DNA of 64,000 nucleotides from Lantana camara (taxonomy: Eukaryota; Streptophyta; Magnoliopsida; Lamiales; Verbenaceae): NCBI GenBank assembly GCA_037501455.1, contig CM074856.1, positions 14,095,001 through 14,159,000 on the forward strand, given 5' to 3'. Below, one piece after another: positions 22,917 through 33,315 of the stretch; the first letter of the stretch is position 1, and each line of letters opens with the position of its first letter. The notes beneath the pieces were generated by a model. The model was not told the origin of the DNA, did no database searches, and was given only the letters and a program-made list of their open reading frames with translations. Both the position numbers and the translations under genes were made by a program.

Positions 22917-25900
22917 ATGGGTTCAAAACAAAGCAAAGCCGGAGATTATTCTCGTGGGAATTCAGTTAGCAGTGGATCTCAGACGAGCCATTCTCCTCGT
23001 CATCCTAATAATGGCGAAACTAGCTCTGGTTCGAGATATGCTAGAATCGGTGACAACTATGAGACTCTAGAACAGGTAAGTAATATCTTTTCTTTACAAA
23101 TATGTTATGACGACTGTTATAATTGTGCAGTCGGTAAATTTTGAAGAAGTATCTTCGTCTACGTGCTTAGGTGACACGAGCTCTTAGAGAATCAGGTTTG
23201 GAATCCTCAAACCTGATTGTGGGGATCGACTTCACGAAGAGCAATGAATGGACTGGACAGCAATCTTTCAATGGTAGAAGCCTTCATGACATAAGTCAAA
23301 CCATAAATCCATACGAACATGCGATTTCAATAATTGGGATGACGCTTTCAGCATTTGATGAGGATAATCTTATTCCTTGTTTTGGTTTTGGAGATGGTAT
23401 GTACCGATGCTTCATTGTTAGGTATAATTACACGAGAGCGCCCTTAGATTTGGCCTAATTACACAACATTCCCCAGGGTTTGAGAAATTACAAAAACTTC
23501 CCATGTCATACTCTAAGTTTTGGCCTAAAATATATTATAGTCGCAAATCTAATGTCCATTATCGATTAGTAAGCTTCAAGGGGAAAACAGGGTATTCAAA
23601 AAATATTATGGGTTAAATCATCAGAAGTCATCGATCCAGATCTGTTGTAAATTCTTTGATATAGAAAGGTTTTGTAATTTCTTCCTCAAGGGTAGTTTGT
23701 GTAATTAGACAAAACCTGAGGGTATGCCAGTGTAATTTATCCCATAATTTTTATTTTTTGTTGACAATAAGAAAACAAGATTAATTATTAATTTTCTAAC
23801 AAGACTCTGAAATTAATCTTGCAGTTAGCACACATGACCATGATGTATTCAGCTTTTATCCAGACAATAGGCCCTGTCATGGTTTTGAGGAGGCACTTTC
23901 TCGTTACAGGGAAATCGTTCCAAATGTTCGTTTAGCAGGTTAATCCATTTGGCTGCTTCAGCCTTCAGCCGTGTCGTGATATTTTCCAAGTGTTGCCATA
24001 TTTCTTGACAGAAAAATAATAATGCTTTGTCAATGTGTAGGGCCGACGTCGTTTGCCCCAATTATTGAAGCTGCCATTGGGATAGTTGATCAACATATTG
24101 GTCAATATCATGTTCTGGTTATCATAGCTGATGGCCAGGTAATTTATTCTAGGCACTTTGCTATGATAAATCAAGTTTCATATTTTTTATGCAAAAGGAA
24201 AAAAGAGAAGTTGATTTTTTTCCGGTTCTGTTTCTGATAATTTTCACTTTATATGGAAGGTGACACGAAGCGTGGACACTAGAGCCGGAAAGCTGAGTCC
24301 TCAAGAGCAAAACACAGTCAATGCAATTGTGAAAGCAAGGTAGATAGTAGACTTTTGGGATAATGACACTGGCATACCAGGAGGTGGGAACTAATTACAA
24401 ACTTTCCCCGAGGTTTGAGAAATTACAAAAAATTCCCCTGACACACCTGACTTTTGGATTACTGAATGCTATTACAGTCACAAATTTAAATTCCAGTATT
24501 GATCAGTGTCAGGGACAAAACAGGGCATTCGTAAAATATTAGAGATGATATCATTAAAATTCATCCATCCATTACGGTGTAAATTCTTTCATAGGGAAAG
24601 TTTTTGTAATTTTTCAAGCTGAGAAGAAGTTCTTGTAATTAGGCCAAACTCTGCATATGTCATTATCCTAGATATTCTATACAAAATGGATTTCATTTAC
24701 TAAACCTATCGTTTCATTTATGTTGCTATTTTGCAGTGAGTATCCATTGTCTATAATCGTGGTTGGAGTTGGAGACGGGCCATGGGACATGATGCAGGAG
24801 TTTGATGATAACATTCGAGCCAGGGCTTTTGACAATATTCAGGTTACATTTTGTAACTAACATATCCAGAATCAATGCTCATGCGTATTCGAGGACCATA
24901 AAGTTTACCAGTTATATTGGTGCTGAAATGCAGTTCGTAAACTTCACTGAAATAATGTCAAGAAATATTCCTCTATACCAGAAAGAAGCCGATTTCGCCC
25001 TTGCTGCATTGATGGAAATCCCTTTACAGTACAGGGCAACAATGGAACTCCAACTCCTAGGGTACCTCTTTATGTTAATCTTGATCACATTCTAACATCT
25101 TTAATGCTGTAACTTTGCATATTTTCTTGCAGAAAACATACTGGTATTACCACAAGAGCAGCATTGCCACCTCCATCACGGAACTTAAGGACACCTCATT
25201 CGTTCGGATCATTCCCATCTTTTTCGCGGTCCAGCAGCTATAACTATGGTAGCTATAATTATTCAGCTTCTTGTCCAACTTCTCCGAATCCTACAGAACG
25301 CTCTTCAGACACTAGGGTATGTTCTCTCCTTTTTCTCTTTTGAGACAATTACACTGGCATAAACTGAGGAATTTCTAATGGCATAAACTTTCCCAGAGGT
25401 TTAGGATATTACAGAAACATTTTTATGGGAGATTTATATTACATCTGTTAAGTGGATGAAAGTATTTTGATGGTGTCATATCAAAATCTCTTTGAAAATT
25501 ATGTTACCCTTGCCTGTTACTTATCAGGCTTTATTTTTTAACTTAAATAACATGGGCATAACCGGTAAGTGATCATTTTCGTTAGGATTTTCTAACTGTG
25601 GTTAGAAATCAAGGTATGTTTCTGTAATTTTAAAAACCTCAGCACAAGTTTTGTGTAATTAGGCATACCTCAGGATATCTCTGTGTAATTATTATCCCTT
25701 CATTGTGTGACTATCATTGGGATGAGTAATTTTGCTGACAATAATTCTCTGGTGCTCCTCAGAGGTGCCCGGTTTGTGACTGGAACAAACGTGATCTTGC
25801 ACTTGGCTGTGGACATCAGGTGAGGCGTCGGCACAAAAAAAGAACAGAACTTTTGCTCTTGTTTTTAAATAATTTGCTCATGTCATTGAATTCATTGCAG

Positions 25901-25984
25901 ATTTGTCAGGACTGCGGTAGAGACCTGACGTGGTGCCCTGTTTGCCGAACAGAGATAACTACTAGTATAAGGCTTTATGACTGA
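22917..25984 (+). CDS. RGLG: RGLG-type E3 ubiquitin ligase (copine vWA + RING), copy 1
   Basis: Ten coding exons: 22917-23075, 23171-23396, 23825-23938, 24041-24138, 24260-24339, 24737-24842, 24934-25061, 25133-25316, 25763-25819 and 25901-25984, giving 411 residues. The family attaches ubiquitin, often in Lys63-linked chains, and acts at the plasma membrane and nucleus in hormone and stress signalling. The N-terminus MGSKQSK is an N-myristoylation signal. A copine-type vWA domain spans about 55-290, with a MIDAS-like DFTKS (Asp73, Thr75, Ser77). A Ser/Tyr-rich linker follows. The C-terminal RING has Cys367, Cys370, Cys381, His383, Cys386, Cys389, Cys396 and Cys399, followed by linchpin Arg400. 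The start at 22917 was chosen because the upstream in-frame ATG at 22824 lies before a clear acceptor (GTGACTGCAG, ending 22840). Introns 2, 5 and 8 carry related MITEs. Confidence 0.93.
23422..23743. mobile_element. MITE in RGLG copy 1 intron 2
   Basis: The ends read TATAATTACACG and, inverted, GGGATAAATTACACTGG. The interior has the family phrase GTTTGAGAAATTACAAAAAC. The same insertion is present in unit 2 (29812-30139). Borders are approximate. Confidence 0.65.
24357..24668. mobile_element. MITE in RGLG copy 1 intron 5
   Basis: It starts GGGATAATGACACTGGCATA and ends ATATGTCATTATCC, which are inverted complements. It belongs to the same family as the neighbouring intronic MITEs and is shared with unit 2. 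Confidence 0.7.
25341..25698. mobile_element. MITE in RGLG copy 1 intron 8
   Basis: It starts near GACAATTACACTGGCATA and ends TGTGTAATTATTATCCC. Same family and same position as in unit 2 (31683-32032). Confidence 0.65.
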
Positions 25985-26715
25985 AGTGAACTATGTAAAG
26001 TTGTAAACCCAATGCATCAAGATGAGTCCTTTGACAGTCAATGTTGTGTTTTTGTAGCTTATTTGTTGAAAATGTAATGAAGACGCGCAACAGCTCCATT
26101 TTTCACGTCCATAATATGTTTCCCTCTTTCCCATTACCTCAAGTGATGTTGCTCATAATATGCAAATTTTGAACTCAGGATCCAACTTCCTGCTGAGGTT
26201 TTGGAATTCAGTTGTCATTAAGGTGAAATCCTTTCCTAATACTATCCATGGCGACAGTTATTTCTTTCGTTGGTTTTATGTCCAAAAGGAAATCATTTTC
26301 GTGTATCACCAAAGTCACACAAGCTGTCTGAGTGAAGATGGCAAGAAAAGGGATAAAAGCTGTTCAAATCTTTCAGTTAAAAACTGGATTTCAGCTTGAA
26401 ATTCAAACAGAGTTACTTACCTCTTTGATAACCGACTTTCCTCGTCTTGAGTTCGAGGAATCATATGCTTACAGAAATACATTAAAGTTTAATGGACCTG
26501 AACCAACTTGTCATTTCAGACAAATAATCCAGGTCAGCATAGGATGTGAACAAACTTCTTATAATATCTTGTATCCTTCACAAGCCTCTGCACATCACAA
26601 ACTTTTCGTGTATTATATTAATGCAATAAGAAGCCACAGACAAAGTCGTTTAGATTCCAATACTGCCACCATGTCTGGTAAAATTCCATTGCAAAAAGCC
26701 AAAAACACAATTGGA

Positions 26716-26741
26716 TTGACTCCACTCTTCAAGCGGTTGAC
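26716..26741 (+). promoter_or_regulatory. two W-box cores upstream of truncated peptide copy 1
   Basis: TTGAC occurs at 26716-26720 and 26737-26741, about 100-120 bp before the TATA box at 26836-26843 (TATAAATA). WRKY factors bind TTGAC cores. Both promoters of the duplicated peptide gene keep this arrangement. Confidence 0.5.
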
Positions 26742-26835
26742 TTGGATTGTTAAAGTCAGAAAAAGCAGCAGGAAATCAACCAGGTCTTTCCACACTAGCT
26801 CACTACTATACCTTTAACAGGGATCAAACTCCACC

Positions 26836-26843
26836 TATAAATA
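26836..26843 (+). promoter_or_regulatory. TATA box of peptide-gene copy 1
   Basis: TATAAATA 77-83 bp before the candidate ATGs, conserved in the second copy. Confidence 0.65.
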
Positions 26844-26912
26844 GACAGCAAAGGAAGAACCACCATCATACCTGCAATATTCGCTTCATCCGAAAACTTG
26901 AAAAAGAAAAAG

Positions 26913-27024
26913 ATGAAAATGTTGAGAAAAGAAGCTCTGGTTATCACTTTGACATGGCTGCTGTTAGTGACATACTTTGTCACTTGTTCGTATGGAGCTT
27001 CAGAGCGCACCGTCCATCCTCAAG
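26913..27024 (+). pseudogene. truncated copy of the small cysteine-rich peptide gene (exon 1 only)
   Basis: The exon encodes a signal-peptide-like N-terminus (MKMLRK, then hydrophobic LVITLTWLLLVTYFVTCSYG) and ends ...VHPQ with donor AAG|GTGATA at 27024/27025. It matches exon 1 of the gene at 33316. The duplication breakpoint at 27115 lies 91 bp into the intron, so the cysteine-rich exon 2 is missing. Without splicing the frame runs on to a stop at 27111-27113. This copy has an extra upstream in-frame ATG (26913) compared with copy 2. Confidence 0.75.
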
Positions 27025-27115
27025 GTGATACATTTTCAATTTTCTCTGTTTTCTTTCCCATAGCGCAGATCTATTGCATGAATTGTAAATGGCAAAGTAC
27101 AAAGTATTGCTAAGT

Positions 27116-27127
27116 GTTGCAAAGGAG
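27116..27127. other. duplication junction filler (12 bp)
   Basis: The 12 bases between the last base shared with the end of unit 2 and the first base shared with the start of unit 1 match neither flank. Such filler is typical of end-joining repair. Confidence 0.6.
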
Positions 27128-27280
27128 CTTCTTTTGTTTCCCAAAGACCAAATTTCCAGTTACTCCCCCAGAATTTACGATGTTCTAGGATATATATTGC
27201 TCTCCGTGTTTGTTGTAAAGCCTGTTTCAAAATGCCGTTGAAGCATGACTCTGAACTCTGATAATGATGTTCTTTTCCAG

Positions 27281-27371
27281 CCCCAGACAAGCGAGTTATC
27301 CCCTCAACATTGCTTTAGCTGAGCTAGCAAACCTCAGAGAGGCATTGGCTAAACTGAAAGAATCAACCTAG
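27281..27371 (+). pseudogene. orphan last exon of NRPD4/E4
   Basis: Copy of exon 9 of the gene at 17591-21157, preceded by the same acceptor (CTTTTCCAG). It has lost 5 bases (GAGTTAAAGGATCCC became GAGTTATCCC), which shifts the frame. No upstream NRPD4/E4 exons are present in unit 2. Confidence 0.88.
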
Positions 27372-27920
27372 GTGCTCGACACCAGGATTGTGGTAAGATT
27401 ATTAGCTCTTGCATTCATATTCCACTGAATACCTTTGAAACAATTAATCTTGGCAAATCTTTTTAAACGCATGTTATTGGAATCAGGTCTGCTTAATTTG
27501 GGGCTCAGTAGACGCGTGTGAAGCTCCGATTTTGTGAAGTTACATCATGGAACATATTTGCTAACATGATTCTTGGCAACTGTAATTACTCGCTATTTAG
27601 ATAGCAGCATCAATGTTTTTGCTGTGCCAAGGACCTCAACTATCTAACCCTTGCATCTTAGGACGCGTCCGTGTCGCAAATGATACATTTCCAGCTTCAA
27701 GGAGTGCTGTTTGTATGCCATCATTAATTTTATTTGGTGTTTATCAAATGATGTGAAAATTTTGCTGTTAAAGTATTCTGGATTTGGAGCAGTATCAATA
27801 TGTATGTTTTCTGCAGTTTGGCTGTGTGGCAATGGAAGTTGCCTTGAAGATGCATTAAGTAATAGTCTTAACTTAAGACGGGCACAAAAGAAAGGAAAGA
27901 AAGAATCAAAGAAATAGTAA

Positions 27921-28222
27921 TGTTCACCACCAACGGAGTTATGTTAGCTTAAGCAAAGGTCTCGAGTTCGAGTCCCCGGGAACATAGCTTTTATTGGTAG
28001 GGAGAGTTTTACACCCTGAAAAACTCCAGACCTTGGGATCGCAATTACCATTGGTAGGGAGAGTTTTACACCATAAAGAACTCGAGACCTTGTGAACGTA
28101 ACTACCATTGATAGGGAGAATTTTACACCCTAAATGATCACGACCTATGAAAATGGGCTATAGAAAAAAAATATATATATTTTTTTTAATGTTTGTACGA
28201 GGTTCCTCAGTCCATTACGTGT
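27921..28222 (+). mobile_element. SINE-like insertion with three 57-bp repeats
   Basis: Present in unit 2 but absent from unit 1 at the same place. It begins with a tRNA-like head containing a B-box-like motif (GAGTTCGAGTCCC at 27964-27976). Three degenerate 57-bp units follow, starting at 27993, 28050 and 28107, each opening ATTGGTAGGGAGAGTTTTAC or a close variant. It ends in an AT-rich tail. The target duplication is imperfect (TAATGT versus TTACGTGT), so the borders are approximate. Confidence 0.6.
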
Positions 28223-29309
28223 GAAAATGCGGATAAACAAAATTCTTCTCTGTTAGTCTGAAGAAGAATGTCAACATCAGTTGGAATGAATCAAATGAAT
28301 AAAGTATTTTTAAAATTGTTTTGGTTTATTTTTGAAGCCAGGATTGGCTTTGGTCTTCTTTTATTACACGCAGAAGTCAACACTGCTGCCGCCGCCCAAA
28401 AGTCCCCCATTTGAAAATGTCATATCTAATATTATTATGATGTCATAGAGTGGGCATTTTAGATGCTCCGAAGCTTCCAAAAACATCATTTTTCTTGAAT
28501 GTTCGCATCGTGATGGGCATTGTTACGTGGGATTAAGAAAAGAATCTGTTTCGTCGTGTTCATAACAACGTGTTTGTGTTGATATCCAATACTCGTTACA
28601 TGGGAAACTCAATAGAATTTTTATAAAAACCATGTCCATACTTGTATTGTCATGTTCGTATTGGTGGATCAACTAGTAGAATAATTCATGAAAAACCCCA
28701 AAAGTAGAGAATTATGAAAAAGAATTAAGGAATAAGGTATGCCTAGGAAATTTCTTGCAAGCATGAGTAGAGATAAGTCCCAAATGACTAAGATTTTTTT
28801 TTTATTTTTTGACCAAAAATGACCAAGAATTTAAATAAAATGAAAATTAGAATGTTTTCATTGAGAGTGATTAGTGATGTTTCCTGAATGAATGTTGGTA
28901 CAAAAAGTCAGCTTAATTAATTCGTTAAATTAATTATTGATATTACCTGGTATAAGACGACCGTTGATGCCAAAATATAGTTGCTTTGACTTCTAAAATT
29001 CAACTTTCTTCTTTGCCATTAGGTAAGCAATCTATTCTATCATCAGAAAATCATTTGGGTGACATTTTCTTCTTGTATTTTTTTCAACATTGATCTTATT
29101 TCCACATGCAATTAAATGCTCTGAATGTTGAACTGATCAAACAATGGTTGTTTCTGGTACAAATAAAAGGTGCAAACGAGAGGGATTGATCACCATAAAC
29201 TCTGATCAAACATTCTTTGTGTTGTGACTGCAGTTTCTGCACTGTATTTGATATTTTGAACAGCTTTTTTCTGAATACAAAAGCTGGTAACACGATATTG
29301 GTAGGCCGA

Positions 29310-32300
29310 ATGGGTTCAAAACAAAGCAAAAGCGGAGATTATTCTCGTTGGAATTCATTTAGCTATGGATCTCATACGAGTTCTCCTCGTCATCCTAATA
29401 ATGGCGAAACTAGCTCTGGTTCAAGATATGCTAGAATCGGTGACAACTATGAGACTCTAGAACAGGTAAGTAATTTCTTTTCTTTACAAATATGTTATGA
29501 CAACTTCTACATTTATGCAGTTGGTGAATTTTGAAGAAGTTTCTTCGTCTACGTGCTTAGGTGACACGAGCTCTTCGAGAATCAGGTTTGGAATCCTCAA
29601 ACCTGATTGTTGGCATAGACTTCACGAAGAGCAATGAATGGACAGGACAGCAATCTTTCAATGGTAGAAGCCTTCATGACATAGGTCAATCCATAAATCC
29701 ATATGAACATGCGATTTCAATAATTGGGAAGACACTTTCAGCATTTGATGAGGATAATCTTATTCCTTGTTTCGGTTTTGGAGATGGTATGTACCGATGC
29801 TTCTTTTTTAGGTATAATTACATGAGCACACCCTCGGATTTGGCCTAATTACACAACATTCCCCAAGGTTTGAGAAATTACAAAAACTTCCATGTCATAC
29901 TCTAAGTTTTGGCCTAAATATGCTATTATAGTCGCAAATCTAATGCCAATTATCAATTAGTAAGCTTCAAGGGAAAAAACAGGGTATTCAAAAAATATCA
30001 TGGATTAAATCATCAAAAGTCATTGATCCAGCTGTAATGTAAATTCTTTGATATAAAAAGGTTTTGTAATTTCTTAAACCTCAAGGGTAGTTTGTGTAAT
30101 TATACAAAACCCAGGGCATGACAGAGTAGTTTGTACCATAATTTTTAATTTTTGTTGATAATAAGTAAACAACACTATTTGGGATTTTTCTAACAAGACT
30201 CTGAAATCATTCTTGCAGTTACCACACATGACAATGATGTATTCAGCTTTTATCCAGACAATAGGCCCTGTCATGGTTTTGAGGAGGCACTTTCTCGTTA
30301 CAGGGAAATCGTTCCATATGTTCGTTTAGCAGGTTAATCCATTTGGTTGCTTCAACCGTATCGTGACATTTTCCTAGTGTTGCCATATTTCTTGACAGAA
30401 AAATAGTAGTGCTTTCTCAATGTGTAGGGCCGACGTCGTTTGCCCCAATTATTGAAGCTTCCATTGGGATAGTTGATCAACGTAATGGTCAATATCATGT
30501 TCTGGTAATCATAGCTGATGGCCAGGTAATTTATTCTAGGCACATTGCTATGATAAATCAAGTTTCATGTTTTCTGTTTCCAATAACTTCATTTTATATG
30601 GAAGGTGACGCGAAGCGTGGACACTAGAGTCGGGCAGCTGAGTCCTCAAGAGCAAAACACAGTCAATACAATTGTAAAAGCAAGGTAGATAGTAGACTTT
30701 TGGGATAATTACACTGGCATACCATGAGGTGGGACCTAATTACAAACTTTCCCCGAGGTTTGAGAAATTACAAAAACTTCCCCTGACACACCTGACTTTT
30801 GGATTACTGAATGAGTGAATGCTATTACAGTCACAAATTTAAATTCAAACATTGATCAGTAAGTGTCAAGGAAAAAATAGGCATTCGTAAAATATTAGAG
30901 ATGATATCATTAAAAGTTATCCATCCATTACAGAGTAAATTCTTTCATAGGGGAAGTTTTTGTAATTTTTCAAGCTGAGAAGAAGTTCTTGTAATTAGAA
31001 CAAACTCTGCATATGTCGTCCTAGATTTTCTATACAAAGTGGATTTCATTTTACTAGACCTAATCGTTTCATTTATGTTTATGTTTTGCAGTGAATATCC
31101 ATTGTCTATAATCGTGGTTGGAGTTGGAGACGGGCCATGGGACATGATGCGGGAGTTTGATGATGACATTCGAGCCAGGGCTTTTGACAATATTCAGGTT
31201 AGAGTTTGTAACTAACGTATCCAGAACCCATGCTCATGCTTATTTCAGGACCATAAAGTTTAACAGGTATATTGGTGCTGAAATGCAGTTCGTAAACTTC
31301 ACTGAAATCATGTCAAGAAATGTTCCTCTATCCCAGAAAGAAGCCGATTTTGCCCTTGCTGCATTGATGGAAATCCCTTTACAGTACAGGGCAACAACGG
31401 AACTCCAACTCTTAGGGTACCTCTATATGCTATTCTTGATTACACTCTTAACATCTTTAATGCTATAACTTTGCATATTTTCTTGCAGAAAACATACTGG
31501 TATTACCACAAGAGCAGCATTGCCACCTCCATCACAGAACTTAAAGACACCACATTCAGTCGGATCGTTCTCATCTTCTTCGCGGTCCAGCAGCTATAAT
31601 TATCCAGCTTCTTGTCCAACTTCACCGAATCCTACAATACGCTCTTCAGACACTAGGGTAGGTTCTTTCCTTTTTCTCTTTTGGGATAATTACACTGACA
31701 TAAACTGAGGAATTTCTAATTGCATGAACTTCCCAGAGGATATTACAGAAACATTTTTATGGGAGATTTATATTACATCGGTTAAGCGGATGAAGTATTT
31801 TGATGGTGTCATATCAAAATCTCTTTGAAAATTATGTTACCCTTGCCTGTTACTTATCAGAGTTTTATTTTCTAACTTAAATTACATGGGCATGACGGGT
31901 AAGTGATCATTTTTGTTAGGATTTTCTAACTGTGGTTAGAAGCCAAGGTATATTTCTGTAATTTTAAAAAACTCAGCACAAGTTTTGTGTAATTAGGCAT
32001 ACCTCAGGATATCTCAGTGTAATTATTATCCCTTGCTTGTTCATTTTATTGTTTCGTTATAATTGGGATGAGTTTACTGACAAGAATTCTCTGGTGCTCC
32101 TCAGAGGTGCCCCATTTGTGAAGGGAACAAACGTGACCTTGCACTTGGCTGTGGACATCAGGTGAGGCATCGGCACAAAAAAAGATCAGAACTTTTGCTC
32201 TTGGTTTTAAATAGTTTGCTCATGTCATTAAATTCATTGCAGATTTGTCAGGACTGCAGTAAAGATCTGACGTGGTGCCCTGTTTGCGAGACAGAGATAA

Positions 32301-32326
32301 CAACTAGTATAAGGCTTTATGACTGA
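29310..32326 (+). CDS. RGLG: RGLG-type E3 ubiquitin ligase, copy 2, with altered RING linchpin
   Basis: Ten coding exons: 29310-29465, 29561-29786, 30219-30332, 30428-30525, 30605-30684, 31092-31197, 31289-31416, 31489-31657, 32105-32161 and 32243-32326, giving 405 residues. All exons match copy 1 in phase. Differences are one residue fewer in exon 1 and five fewer in the Ser/Tyr linker. The N-terminal MGSKQSK, the vWA MIDAS DFTKS and all eight RING zinc ligands (Cys361, 364, 375, His377, Cys380, 383, 390, 393) are kept. The residue after the last ligand, Arg in copy 1 and in the family, is Glu394 here (CGA to GAG). In many RING E3s this 'linchpin' Arg stabilises the E2-ubiquitin conjugate, so reduced ligase activity is predicted. 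The open frame and intact splice sites argue that it is expressed or recently was. Confidence 0.92.
29812..30139. mobile_element. MITE in RGLG copy 2 intron 2
   Basis: Counterpart of the insertion at 23422-23743, at the same intron position; its right end is more diverged. Confidence 0.6.
30702..31022. mobile_element. MITE in RGLG copy 2 intron 5
   Basis: It starts GGGATAATTACACTGGCATA. Counterpart of 24357-24668. The right terminal repeat has lost a few bases (CATATGTCGTCC). Confidence 0.65.
31683..32032. mobile_element. MITE in RGLG copy 2 intron 8
   Basis: It starts GGGATAATTACACTGACATA and ends CAGTGTAATTATTATCCC, close to perfect inverted ends. Counterpart of 25341-25698. Confidence 0.7.
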
Positions 32327-33113
32327 GCTATGTAAACCCAATGCATGAAGATGAGTCCTTACACAGTTCAGTTTTGGGTGAAATTGTTATGTTATAGTTG
32401 CTTATTTGTTGAAAATGTAAGGCAGACGCACTGAAGCAGCTCCAATTTTCACTGTAAATCCAAGCAAATACAAATACATGTACTGTTTTTCGAGACCACT
32501 GATTTGACGTCTGTAATATGTTTCCCTCTTTCCCATTACGTCAAGTGATGTTGCTCATAATATGCAAATTTTGAACTCAGGATCCAACATCCTGCTGATT
32601 TTTTGGAATTCAGTTGTCAATAAGGTGAAATCCTTTCCTAATACCATCCATGGCGACAGTTATTTCTTTCGTTGGTTTTATGTCCAAAAGGAAATCATTT
32701 TCGTGTATCACCAAAGTCACACAAGCTGTCTTGAGTGAAGATGGCAAAAAAAGGGATAAAAAAGCTGTTCAAATCTTTCAGTTAAAAACTGGATTTCAGC
32801 TTGAAATCTCAAACGGAGTTACTTACCTCTTTGACAACTGGCTTTCCTCGTCTTGAGTTTGAGGAATCATATGCTTAAAGAAATACATTAAAGCTTAATG
32901 GATTTGAACCAACTTGCCATTTCAGACAAATAATCCAGGTCAGCATAGGATGTGAACAAACTTCTTATAATATCTTGTATCCTTCACAAGCCTCTGCACA
33001 TCACAAACTTTTCGTGTATTATATTAATGCAATAAGAGGCCACAGACAAAGTCGTTTAGATTCCAATACTGCCACCATGTCTGGTAAAATTCCATTGCAA
33101 AAACACAATTGGA

Positions 33114-33139
33114 TTGACTCCACTCTTCAAGTGGTTGAC
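33114..33139 (+). promoter_or_regulatory. two W-box cores upstream of the intact peptide gene
   Basis: TTGAC at 33114-33118 and 33135-33139, about 100-120 bp before the TATA box TATAAATA at 33234-33241. The same spacing is kept in the duplicated promoter, so any WRKY-dependent control should be shared. The regulation is inferred. Confidence 0.5.
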
Positions 33140-33233
33140 TTGGAGTGTTAAAGTCAGAAAAAGCAGCAGGAAATCAACCAAGTCTTTCCACACTACCTCA
33201 CTACTATACCTTTAACAGGGATCAAACTCCACC

Positions 33234-33241
33234 TATAAATA
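33234..33241 (+). promoter_or_regulatory. TATA box of the intact peptide gene
   Basis: TATAAATA, 75 bp before the last base preceding the ATG at 33316. Conserved with copy 1. Confidence 0.65.
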
Positions 33242-33315
33242 GACAGCAAAAGAAGAACCACCATCATACCTGCAATATTTGCTTCAACCGAAAACTTGAA
33301 AAAGAAAAGGTCAAA

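Larger units (their letters stand above)
20902..27115 (+). repeat. tandem segmental duplication, unit 1 (about 6.2 kb)
   Basis: From within the last NRPD4/E4 intron (first shared bases CTTCTTTTG at 20902) to the peptide-gene intron (last shared bases GCTAAGT), the sequence is repeated in the same order and orientation in unit 2. It contains the NRPD4/E4 terminal exon, RGLG copy 1 and exon 1 of the peptide gene. A 12-base filler (27116-27127) separates the units. Confidence 0.93.

Noticed and set aside
26160..26820. Open frames upstream of the truncated peptide gene (79 and 161 codons)
   Set aside because: The matching sequence in unit 2 has indels and stops that break these frames, and no domain is recognisable; treated as promoter/intergenic DNA.
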